NCBI GenBank assembly: GCA_018882625.1
Contig: VERO01000013.1
Location: forward strand, 1-18,265
Direction of reading: 5' to 3'
DNA length: 18,265 nt
Source of the DNA: Phycisphaerales bacterium
GTDB lineage: Bacteria > Planctomycetota > Phycisphaerae > Phycisphaerales > SM1A02
Below the pieces are notes generated by a model. The model did no database searches, was not told the origin of the DNA, and saw only the letters and a program-made list of their open reading frames with translations. Each line of letters opens with the position of its first letter. Within the stretch, counting starts at the first letter, position 1. Both the position numbers and the translations under genes were made by a program. Of the stretch, positions 1 through 9,000 are shown one piece after another.

Positions 1-1155
1 CTCTACGACATCGCGGTGCTGGACCTCAACGGCGACGGCTGGCCCGACATGGTCACCGGCGGATGCTCGGGCATCAAGGTGTGGATCAACAGCCCGCCCC
101 AAAACCTCGCCATCAGCCTGCCGAGCGGTTCCCCATCGACGACCCCTCCGGGGCAGGCTGTGTCGTTCCCGGTGTCGATCGTCGCGTCAGGTGGCAGCGT
201 GCTCGCAGGAAGCGCCAAGTGCATCTACCGCATCGATGGCGGCGTGTGGGTCGAGAGTCCGCTCGTGCCGGGAGCCTCGGCCTCCGCGTTCACGGCGACG
301 CTGCCCGCCGTCTCCTGCGGCCAGACGCTCAGTTACTACCTGCAGGCCCAGATGAGCCTTCCCGGGAATCCAACCTTCCGGCTGCCGAGCGGTGCGCCAG
401 CGCAGGCGTTCAACCTCGTGCCCACCACCGGCACCGAGTTCGCATTCTCCGACGACATGGAGACGGATCGCGGGTGGACGGTGACCAATGCACCGGCCCT
501 GACCGCGGGCGCGTGGCAGCGTGGCGACCCGGGAGGCACGACGAATGCTGGAGCCGTCAGTGAACCCTACGACGACCGCACCCCGGCGCCGGGCGTCAAC
601 GCATGGATCACGCAGATCGCGCTCTCCGGGCAGTCTGCCGGAACGAATGACGTCGATGGAGGCCCCACGACGCTGACATCGCCCCTGATCGCCACCAATG
701 GCCAGAACGCCCGCGTGAGCTACTGGCGCTGGTACTACACATCCACCATCACACAGCCTGACCTGTTCGCGGTGGAGCTGTCCGTCGATGGCGGCACGTG
801 GATCCGCGTGGAGGCGGTCACCGCCAACACGGGCCAGTGGACGCGATCCGAGTGGTCGGTCGCCGACTTCGCGACACCAGGAGACTCGATCCGAGTGAGG
901 TTTGTGGCCCAGGACACCGGCACCGCGGGCTTGCTCGAGGCGGGCGTCGATGACCTTGAGGTGTCGATTGCCGTGTGCGAGGGCTCGGCCTGCCCTGCCG
1001 ACATCAACGGCGACGGGCAGGTCAATAGCTCCGACCTCACCTCCGTGCTGGCGGCGTGGGGCACCGCGGATGCCTCAGCCGACCTCAACGGCAGCGGGAA
1101 CGTCGATGGTCTTGACCTCGCCGCCCTGCTCAGCGCATGGGGCAGCTGCAACTGA
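1..1155 (+). CDS. Secreted FG-GAP protein with dockerin-like C-terminal tail (5' partial)
   Basis: The reading frame is open from base 1 (LYDIAVLDLNGDGWPDMV), so the gene starts upstream of the window. The GTG at 16 lies inside a repeat and is not a real start. The visible 384 residues begin with the end of an FG-GAP/VCBS calcium-binding repeat (DLNGDGWPD, residues 8-16). A linker and a beta-rich region with paired cysteines (C74, C106) follow. Residues about 148-322 resemble a jelly-roll or MAM-like module (DDMETDRGWT to AGVDDLEV). The tail, residues 331-383, has two loops, DINGDGQVNSSDL and DLNGSGNVDGLDL, each followed by an AWG motif, as in type I dockerin-like tails of planctomycete secreted proteins. 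No catalytic domain is visible. It is probably a surface or extracellular protein, with the tail for anchoring or assembly (inference). It is convergent with the next gene, 38 nt away, and I see no clear terminator hairpin in the gap. Confidence 0.85.
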   Translation, partial: LYDIAVLDLNGDGWPDMVTGGCSGIKVWINSPPQNLAISLPSGSPSTTPPGQAVSFPVSIVASGGSVLAGSAKCIYRIDGGVWVESPLVPGASASAFTATLPAVSCGQTLSYYLQAQMSLPGNPTFRLPSGAPAQAFNLVPTTGTEFAFSDDMETDRGWTVTNAPALTAGAWQRGDPGGTTNAGAVSEPYDDRTPAPGVNAWITQIALSGQSAGTNDVDGGPTTLTSPLIATNGQNARVSYWRWYYTSTITQPDLFAVELSVDGGTWIRVEAVTANTGQWTRSEWSVADFATPGDSIRVRFVAQDTGTAGLLEAGVDDLEVSIAVCEGSACPADINGDGQVNSSDLTSVLAAWGTADASADLNGSGNVDGLDLAALLSAWGSCN

Positions 1156-1193
1156 GCTGAAGCGGTTCCCGGACGGCGATCCTGTGCGGCCCG

Positions 1194-3107
1194 TCACGGC
1201 AGGCCGAGCGGCGCCAGAGTCACCCGCTGGCGCGGCGCGAGGCCGGTGTGGACACTCGTGCGGCCATCTGGCCATCGGATCCTGATCTCATCCACCCTGT
1301 CGCACGCCCCGAGGCCGAAGTGCGCGGTGGTGGGCATCGCGGACTGGTAGCTGCGCGCCCCAGAGACGGTGCGTCGCTGCACCCGGTCGCACGTGCGCAA
1401 CTCGATCTCCGCACCGATGCCCGACGGGTTTCCAGCTGGACCCCTCAGGTCGATCGAGATCCACGAGTGGCCGCTGGCCTGCTCATTGACGAGCACGGCG
1501 GGCGGCCCCTGCATCTGGGTCAGCACGATGTCCTCATCGCCGTCAGCGTCAAGGTCCGCGACGGCAAGGCCCCTGCCGACCCATGGCGACCGGAGCGCGC
1601 AGGCCTCGGTGGCGGGCAACTCAGCAAGGACAGGTGCAGATCCGCCGCGCGCGCGCGACGTGTTGAGGAAGAGCTGGCCCCTCTGCGCGAACGTCTGTGA
1701 CGGGAGGAATCGGCTCACTTCCGGCTCGAGATGACCGTTGGCCTGGACAAGGTCCACGTGCCCGTCGAGGTCAGCGTCGGTGAATGCCAGTCCAAAGGTG
1801 AGGACCCCGCGGGTCGGTCCCGCAATCCCCTCGACTGCCGCATCGTCGCTGAACGCTGGCGTCCGGCCTCGTGAGACGTAGAGCGAGTCCGGTTCATTGG
1901 CGAAGTTCCCGATGGCGATGGCCATGTCCGCCGATGCCGTGGAGCGGGGATCGCTGCGAAGCCACGCCGCATCGATGCCCATCGCGCCCGTGGCGGCCCC
2001 ATGGCGGTCGTAGGCGATGCCGGCGCGCGCGCCGGACTCGGTGAAGCGGCCTGTGCCGTCGTTGATCAGCAGGAAGTTGGCAACCGTGTCGTTGGCGACC
2101 ACGACGTCGAGGTCGCCGTCCGCATCCGCGTCGAGCACGCACAGTCCCAGCGCCTTCGCCACGGGGACCCCTGTCGACGGATTGCGCACCTGCACTCCGG
2201 TCTCTGCGGATACGTCGGTGAAGCGTCCGCCGTCGATGCGCAGGCGCACCAGGTCGAGGCCCTCGTATCCCGTCGGCGGACCGTAGGCGCGCGCTGTCCC
2301 GTCGATCCGGTAGTCGACGTGCGCATCGATCGCTGGCGACCACCGCACGTAGCGCGCCAGCATCAGATCGAGGTCGCCATCGCGGTCCGAGTCGAGGAAT
2401 GCCGCTGACGTGAACCAGGCCGCTTCCGGGTCCGCCGCGAGTTCGGCGAGGCCCATGCGGGCCGTGGCATCTTCGAAGCGCACCTGCCCTGGCGCGCTCC
2501 TGTTGAGGAGTAGCGCCACCCGGCCGACCCCGGTGACCAGCACATCGTCACGGCCATCCGCGTCGGCATCCCCGACCGCGAATCCCGTGCCGTGCATGGG
2601 GATCGACGCGCCGGCGTCGACCGTCACGTCCTCGTAGCGCAGCGCGCCATCGCGCACGCCGCGCAGCATCACGATGCCGGAGCGCGCCGTGGGGCCCTCG
2701 CGCGGCTCGCTCGCGAATGCAGCGCCTGTCCACTCGCAGGAGTCTGTGAAGAGCAGGTCGTGAGTGCCGTCGCCATCCGCATCAAGCACCGCGACTCCGC
2801 CACCGAGCGCATCTGGAAGGAGCCGGCCGTCGGGGTCGGCGAGCGACCGGGTCCACGTGATGCCGCTCTCTTGCGTGATGTCGCGGTACCGAACCGCAGA
2901 TCCCAGCGCCTCCCGCAGCGGCCGCGCCGTCGCCTCGACATCCGCCGGGGCCGGCACGGCACCAGCCGTCGTCTGCGGCGTCGCCTTGTGCGATCTCCAC
3001 GCGGAGATCGCCCCCGCCGCGAGCGCCGCGACGCCGAGCACTGCGAGCGATCGACGGAACGCCTGGTTGATGCGCGCGGCGCCGTCCGTGTCGCGTGATG
3101 CGGTCAT
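1194..3107 (-). CDS. CRTAC1-like FG-GAP/VCBS protein with C-terminal ASPIC/UnbV domain, membrane-anchored
   Basis: This is a 637-residue protein. Residues 19-37 form one hydrophobic segment preceded by FRRS, so it is a signal anchor or uncleaved signal peptide with the bulk outside the cytoplasm. At least six FG-GAP/VCBS calcium loops of the DxDxDGxxD type lie near residues 109, 180, 239, 326, 444 and 518, predicting a beta-propeller. Residues about 550-625 are an ASPIC/UnbV domain (GNPSGIGAEIEL, then TTAHFGLG and IRIRWPDGRTS). The domain order matches bacterial homologues of cartilage acidic protein 1, whose biochemical role is not established. I chose ATG 3107 because GAGG lies 8 nt upstream and it follows the stop of the cytochrome gene by 19 nt. 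The frame stays open to 3398, but the extra 97 residues are Arg-rich and overlap the cytochrome gene. It is the last gene of the six-gene minus-strand group. Confidence 0.88.
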   Translation of the reverse strand: MTASRDTDGAARINQAFRRSLAVLGVAALAAGAISAWRSHKATPQTTAGAVPAPADVEATARPLREALGSAVRYRDITQESGITWTRSLADPDGRLLPDALGGGVAVLDADGDGTHDLLFTDSCEWTGAAFASEPREGPTARSGIVMLRGVRDGALRYEDVTVDAGASIPMHGTGFAVGDADADGRDDVLVTGVGRVALLLNRSAPGQVRFEDATARMGLAELAADPEAAWFTSAAFLDSDRDGDLDLMLARYVRWSPAIDAHVDYRIDGTARAYGPPTGYEGLDLVRLRIDGGRFTDVSAETGVQVRNPSTGVPVAKALGLCVLDADADGDLDVVVANDTVANFLLINDGTGRFTESGARAGIAYDRHGAATGAMGIDAAWLRSDPRSTASADMAIAIGNFANEPDSLYVSRGRTPAFSDDAAVEGIAGPTRGVLTFGLAFTDADLDGHVDLVQANGHLEPEVSRFLPSQTFAQRGQLFLNTSRARGGSAPVLAELPATEACALRSPWVGRGLAVADLDADGDEDIVLTQMQGPPAVLVNEQASGHSWISIDLRGPAGNPSGIGAEIELRTCDRVQRRTVSGARSYQSAMPTTAHFGLGACDRVDEIRIRWPDGRTSVHTGLAPRQRVTLAPLGLP

Positions 3108-3115
3108 GACAGGAG

Positions 3116-3119
3116 CCTC
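3116..3119 (-). promoter_or_regulatory. Ribosome binding site for the CRTAC1-like gene
   Basis: GAGG on the minus strand, 8 nt before ATG 3107, decides the start against in-frame upstream codons that overlap the cytochrome gene. Confidence 0.55.
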
Positions 3120-3126
3120 ATGCCAC

Positions 3127-5991
3127 TCACGGCGAGCGCCCCGCGACCGGAGCCAGCGGGTAGATCGTGATCGGATCAGCCGCGCGGGCCGCCGCCGGAT
3201 ACCGCTCGCGCGCGAGCCGGATCGCACGGTCACGTGCATTGTCGTCCACCCGGTAGCGATCATGCTCGCGCATGGCATGGGCTGCACCGGCCTCGTCACC
3301 GAGCTCCAAGGATGCCTGTGCGCACAAGTACCACGCGGACACGCTCTCGGGATCTGCCACGATCGCGGACTGCGCGAGTGCCCGAGCCCGCTGCGCATCA
3401 GATCCGATGCGCTGCCGCACCGATGCGTCCGACTCGGCGCTCACCCGGTCCCTGCGGATCCGCTCCAGCAGCGTCTCGCCGAGCGACACTGCGACGCGCT
3501 CGTCGCGGCTGAAGTCAAACCCGCGCGCCACGGCTGACGGGAACGCGCTGGCCAGCACGGACTCGAAATCGGCGATCGCCTCGTCGAGCGCGCCATTCTG
3601 CCGGTTGAGCACGCCGGACCAGTAGCGCACCGCCCAGGGCCACGCCGGCTCATCGGCGCCGGCGGCGGCGATCAGGTGCGCACGCGCATCGTCGAGCCGA
3701 CCCTCCTTCAGGGCCGTGCGCGCACGCCCGAGCGCCGCAGCACCGGAGAGGCTCGCGGCGTCACCGGCCGCGTGCGCTGCAGCCTCCGCGAACGCCTCAT
3801 CTGCCCTGCGCAGGTCCCCCTTGATGGTGCCGCGCTCGCCCTGCCGGAAGAGCGCGATGCCGTAGTCGTACCAGCGCTCCGCGACACTGACGGCCGGGGA
3901 CGAGCCCTGCGACGCGGCGACGGAGTCGCCCAGCCGCGCACCACGCGCGTCGTGAGCTCCCTGTCCACCAGCCACGCCCACCACATCGATCACCCGCTCC
4001 GCAGAGGCCACCGTCACCACGGGAAGGTCGATCGGGCGGGACTCCCCGTAGACCGTGCGCCAGTAGGTCGCATCGAACTTGCGGTACTTGAGGGACGCCC
4101 GCACCCTGATGGGCCCCGCCGTGCCTGGCGTGGCGAAGCTGAGATGCGTGACATCCGCCGCACCCGGCGGGACCTGGTTGCTGTACAGCGTCACGAAGAT
4201 GTCCTGCACGTTGCGGCGCTCGATGCGGACACCCTCGCGGTCGATCACGAATGCGCTGAAGAACTTGCTCCACGGATCGACCGAGCCGTCGTCGCCAAGC
4301 GCGCCGCTGTGCGCCAACACCCTCCCATCCGCGTCCGTCAGGACAACCTCAAGCCAAACCTCATTGCTGTCCGCAGTGCCCTGCGTGAACTCGTGGCCGA
4401 CCCGCACATTGCGCACCACGACCTCAAGCACGTGGGGTGCGTTCGGCCGCAACGCGCGAGTCTCGAGAGGCGAGACGACCAAGGGTCCATCGACGGCCGC
4501 GCCCTCGCGTACCCCGAGGATGTCCACGCGCATCGACTCCTGCAGCAGCGCCTCGCACTCGGCAATCGTCCTGTCCGCACCGGGAAGATCAGCGAGCGTC
4601 GGGATCGCCGTGTTCGCCGACGCAAAGGAGTGGCTCAGCGCCGAGAGTGCGCCATCAGGCCCGCGTGGCTTGGTGCCGAAGTCTCCGCTCGGATGCGCGG
4701 GCATGTGGCAGCCGTTGCAGCTCGCCTCGCTGCGCGGCGGCCAGCGCCATGACTGCACGCCATGCCCGCTCCACCCGGAGAGCCGGAAGCTGTCGTAGTG
4801 GTTCTGGCCGCGCATCCACCTGTAGTCGTTGAGATCCTGCGGCAGGAACACCTTGTGGCATGTCGAGCAGAACTCCGCGGAGCGGTGCACTTCGGGCTTG
4901 AGGTAGGTTCGTGCATGCAACGCCGGGCGGGCCTTCACGAGCTGGCGGTTGAGCCATGCGCCCAGGCCTGCCTCCGAGGACTCGAAGGGATAGGGCGCAG
5001 GCTCCGCGATCGTGAAGTCCGCGTTGCCGCGCACACCGACCTCGGTGATCGCATGACAGGCGACGCACGTGATGCTCGCGGATCCCATGGGATCGTGCGC
5101 GGCGTCGTAGTCGGGATCGTCCCAGCGCGCGTCCTCGAACGCCCCTGACAGGAACGGCACCGGATCATGGCATCCCGCGCAGAAGTTCGCGTCCTTGACC
5201 GATCCCTCGCGCGCGAAGGCGCGGCGCCGCGTCTCGCGCACGCTGAAGGCGTACATCGGGTTGTTGAAGCTGCTCGCGGCATGCGCTGACCTCGCCCATG
5301 AGGCATGCACATCGGCATGGCACTCGAGGCAGTAGTCGTTGCGCATCAGCGACTCCGCGGACAGGAACTCGCCGTGCGCCGTGCGCACGAGGGACGGCTC
5401 GAAGTAGGAGGGACCATCGGCAGGCACGCGCGTGGCCGCGCCGCGCGGATCCAGCCAGTGCAGTCCCACCATCAGCGCCGCAGCCCCCACTGCAACGGCT
5501 CCCCATGCCGCACCCGAGCGCCAGCGGATCGGCGGACCCGCAAGACGGTGCAGCAGGAACATCCAGATCATCGCAGCCGGAGCCACGACGTGAAGCCACA
5601 GGATCCACGACCGCGCATCGGGTCCCTGCACCGTCACCACTCGGCCCGCGAACTCGACCCTCGTGAGCAGGACTCCAGTCACGATCGTCGCGATGCCGGC
5701 GCCAGCTGTCGCAAGACCGGCACGGACCGCGCTGCGGTTGGGACGCGCGATGGCACGGCGCAGGTGCGCCACCGCGAACCACAGGAACGGGATCGCCAAT
5801 CCGATGCCAAGAACCAGATGGCCCAGGAACATCCAGATCGTGAAGGTGTTCTCGATCGGGCGGCCTATGGCGTGGCCCACGACCGATACGCCACCGAGGT
5901 ATGCGGAGTTGACGACCAGCAGCGCGAAGGCCGCCATCATGGCCGCGAGCAGGCGACGGAGCGATCGAGTCAGGACCGGTTGCGAAGACAC
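3127..5991 (-). CDS. Membrane-anchored pentahaem cytochrome c with C-terminal helical-repeat region
   Basis: This 954-residue protein has three parts. Residues about 14-180 hold five predicted membrane segments (about 14-34, 49-76, 91-110, 128-150, 161-180) with histidines at 40, 58, 76, 134, 148 and 178, some of which could bind b-type haem. Residues 221-429 hold five CXXCH haem c sites: CLECH 221, CAGCH 271, CVACH 309, CSTCH 375 and CNGCH 425. Extra histidines nearby could be distal ligands, as in cytochrome c554-type folds. After a beta-rich stretch (about 515-660), residues about 705-930 are Ala-rich helical pairs resembling TPRs. Five segments with a cytoplasmic N-terminus put the haems outside, as c-type maturation requires. 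It probably moves electrons between the membrane and an extracytoplasmic partner (inference). The GTG at 5991 is chosen because it lies 16 nt after the upstream stop and keeps the LRRLL charge before segment 1. ATG 5940 and 6084 are alternatives. Confidence 0.85.
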   Translation of the reverse strand: MSSQPVLTRSLRRLLAAMMAAFALLVVNSAYLGGVSVVGHAIGRPIENTFTIWMFLGHLVLGIGLAIPFLWFAVAHLRRAIARPNRSAVRAGLATAGAGIATIVTGVLLTRVEFAGRVVTVQGPDARSWILWLHVVAPAAMIWMFLLHRLAGPPIRWRSGAAWGAVAVGAAALMVGLHWLDPRGAATRVPADGPSYFEPSLVRTAHGEFLSAESLMRNDYCLECHADVHASWARSAHAASSFNNPMYAFSVRETRRRAFAREGSVKDANFCAGCHDPVPFLSGAFEDARWDDPDYDAAHDPMGSASITCVACHAITEVGVRGNADFTIAEPAPYPFESSEAGLGAWLNRQLVKARPALHARTYLKPEVHRSAEFCSTCHKVFLPQDLNDYRWMRGQNHYDSFRLSGWSGHGVQSWRWPPRSEASCNGCHMPAHPSGDFGTKPRGPDGALSALSHSFASANTAIPTLADLPGADRTIAECEALLQESMRVDILGVREGAAVDGPLVVSPLETRALRPNAPHVLEVVVRNVRVGHEFTQGTADSNEVWLEVVLTDADGRVLAHSGALGDDGSVDPWSKFFSAFVIDREGVRIERRNVQDIFVTLYSNQVPPGAADVTHLSFATPGTAGPIRVRASLKYRKFDATYWRTVYGESRPIDLPVVTVASAERVIDVVGVAGGQGAHDARGARLGDSVAASQGSSPAVSVAERWYDYGIALFRQGERGTIKGDLRRADEAFAEAAAHAAGDAASLSGAAALGRARTALKEGRLDDARAHLIAAAGADEPAWPWAVRYWSGVLNRQNGALDEAIADFESVLASAFPSAVARGFDFSRDERVAVSLGETLLERIRRDRVSAESDASVRQRIGSDAQRARALAQSAIVADPESVSAWYLCAQASLELGDEAGAAHAMREHDRYRVDDNARDRAIRLARERYPAAARAADPITIYPLAPVAGRSP

Positions 5992-6007
5992 CGGCTCGCA
6001 GGATAGG

Positions 6008-9000
6008 TCAGTCGCGCCCGCCCTCGATGCGCGTGTTGAACTGGCGCATGAGATCCAGCGCTGCGCGCGGCGGTCCCGCTCCATCCCGGGAGGGCATCGG
6101 ATCGAGCCGAGTGCCCGATTGCGTCAGCGGATCCATGTCCTTGCACCACCCGTCGACCTCGAGCACCCAGACCCTCGTGCCGCCCGGAATCGACGCGGGC
6201 ACAGCGGCCTTCGCACCGGAAGGAGCCCCACCAATAGATGCTGAGCGCGCACGGTCAGTTGCGAAGGACAGCCGCACCTCCTCGCCGGCCGCGAAGATCG
6301 CCGACGCGTCATCGGCGTCCCGGAGCAGCGGCGCGCAGTCCACGCCGAAGGCCGTGTAGCGCCCCGGCTGCGTGCGGCAGTCCCAGAGCGGGGCGCGGCG
6401 GCTGTAGTCGTACTCGGGCCTGCGCTGTGGATGAGGGATCCGTGCCGCGAATCCGGCATCGGCCACCTCCGCGTGCACCAGCGGATGGTCGATGCGCACC
6501 GCGCCTGCACATGGCTCGTTCCACGCGATCGCGATGGCATCGATGTAGAGCTCGACCGTCGTGCGCAGCCGAAGCGTGGTGCATCCCGAAGGGAGAGATT
6601 GCCGTGGAATCGGGAAGCTGCACTGCCGCGGCATGCCTGCCGGATAGCCGTACTCGGCAACGATCGTCACCCACTCACCCGAGCCGGGATCGCGAGCCTC
6701 AAGCGTGGGCGCCTGTGCAGGCGCACTCGCCTGCCACGTCGAGAAGTTGGTGGTGCTGTAGGGGTACTCCACCCACCCGTCCATGACGAGCATCGGATCG
6801 CCCGGCGAAGCGTCAATGGGTCGCGGGAACTCCATCTCAAGCACGAACTCATCCTGGAGCCGGCCGATGAAGCGTGGATCTGCCGGACCGGGATCGACGG
6901 CGCGGAAGTCAGCGACGTACAGGTCGCCGGTCACATCGTGGACTGCGCCATCGCGATCAACGTCAGTCGCGGCACCCCACGGCGCGCTACGGTGCGACAC
7001 TGCCGTCGACGTGGCCCGGACAGCGCGCATCAGGCGATCGATACGGAAGAAACGTGGTTCTCCCGCGGGCTCCGGCCCGTGGATGCCCATGCGCTCATCG
7101 AGCGTCATCGACCATCCAGGCGGCAGATCCCACGCCACCAGGCGCGCGGCATCCAGGTAGCACGCCTCCTCCATCGGCTCGCCGAGGCGGATCTCATAGA
7201 CGGTCCGGCCGCGCGAGTCGGTACGCGGCGCGATCGCATCACCTGAGCCGAGCATCACGCTCTCGCGCGGTCGCGGCGGTCCGTGGACGCCCGCGAGCTG
7301 TCCCGCTGCGTCGCGTTCGATGCCGACCAGATACCCGATGCCGCCGACGCCAAGGCAGTCGGTGATGAACGTGTGCCGAGTGCCGTCCCACGCGAAGATC
7401 ACCGGGCAGCTTGAGATCTGGCGCTGCGTCTCGGTGATGACCTGAGGCCCGGCCATCACGGGCGCCTCGGTCTGCGTGACGCTGTCGGGCCAGTCGATGC
7501 GCATGAAGTCTGCGCGCGGCGCGCCACCCAAGCCAACGACGACTGGCTCGAGCGACTGACCTCCCCCGAGTGCACCCGCAGACCAGGGCAGTTGCCGCAC
7601 ACCGAGCCACTCGCCGCCCACACGGACATCCGCGCGCGTGCCGATGCCGCTGGCATTCGTGCGCATCTGCTGTGCCGGATCGGTACGGCCCCTGAAGGAC
7701 ACCGTCGCCAGCGGAAACCGGCCGGGTCCCGGCGGCAGCCACTGCATGGCGTCTCCAGAGACCTCGCGGCTCTTGACGACTGCCACGCCGAGCCCATCGA
7801 CGATGATCGGCACTTCGCTGCTGTAGCCGGACTTGGTGCCCATGCTGATCCAGTCCACCGTGCTGCCGAGCGCATCATGCACCATCACGAAGGCCTCGCG
7901 CCCGCGCACCATCTCGGAGATCACGCTTCGGTCAGGCACCCCTGTCACGATGATGCTGGGCTGGCCTGATCCGACAACGTCCACGACTGCCAGAGACTCG
8001 GCCATGCCGATTGGCGTCACTCCGACGCGGTGCGGCACCCCACCACTGGCAAGCGGACCGAAGTCCCACACCTCCAGATCCTCGGCAGGTCTCGGGCCGA
8101 ACCTCGAATGCCACGCCAGCGCCGCAATGCAGGGCGCACCATCCCCGGGCCTCAGAAATCCCACGATCGAAGTCGCATGCAGCGCGCTGAGGCACTCGCA
8201 GCGCGGATCCACGCGCCAATGCCAGAGCTGCTCGTTGAGCAGCACGGTGGTACGGCCCGCCTTGAACGCTCCCGATGTGCAGACAAGGTCGAGGTCACCA
8301 TCCTGGTCGACGTCCAGGGCTGCCACCGAGCCGAAGCCTCGCACCGAGACATCCGCGGCGGAATCCCCGGGCCACGCCATCACCTCGCGCCGCTCGAAGG
8401 TGCCGTCGAGCCGGTTGTACAGGATGCTCAGGCCGCCATCCTGCACCACCACGATGTCGAGGTCTCCATCATGGTCTAGGTCGGCGAGCAGCTTGAGCAG
8501 AGCCCACGCATCTCCGATGCCGCCAAGCTCGCGCACCGTCTCGGTCCACGTGCCGTCAGACTGCTGGCGCATCACGACCAGTTCTGCGCGCATGGCCGTG
8601 GCCGGGTCTGGCGCCTTGCCGGCATCGTTGGCGGCTCGAGCGGCCTCTGTCGCGAGCTTGCGCAGCAGCACGGCATCCACACGCGTGTCGTTGTCGATGT
8701 CGCCCCACATCGCACCCACGAGGTCCAGCGGCTCGAGCGGATGGTCGGAAGCCAGCGTCCAGCCCGGCATGGGCGCACATCCGAGCATGATGCGGGACTG
8801 CGATGGCGGCCGTGAGCCATCGGCTGCCGTCGGATCAGACCGGCCCTCGTCATACGGCTGCCCGGTGATGTCGAGGATCAGGTCCTGCAGGCCGTCTCCG
8901 TTGAGGTCGACGCGGCCCACGATGACATGCCTCTCATTGACCTGATCAAGACCCGCGAGTGGCATCGGCGCCAGGTCGCCGAACGCAGGCCCTTGCGGAA

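Noticed and set aside
1156..1193. Possible bidirectional terminator between convergent genes
   Set aside because: Only weak GC-rich complementarity; no stem of useful length and no T-run.
3108..3398. 97-residue upstream extension of the CRTAC1-like protein
   Set aside because: Arg/Ser-rich, overlaps the cytochrome gene, and would place the signal anchor far from the N-terminus. ATG 3107 has a ribosome binding site.
2764..4752. Plus-strand open frames opposite the CRTAC1-like and cytochrome genes
   Set aside because: Composition is His/Arg/Ala-rich with no motif; the minus-strand frames carry clear domains.
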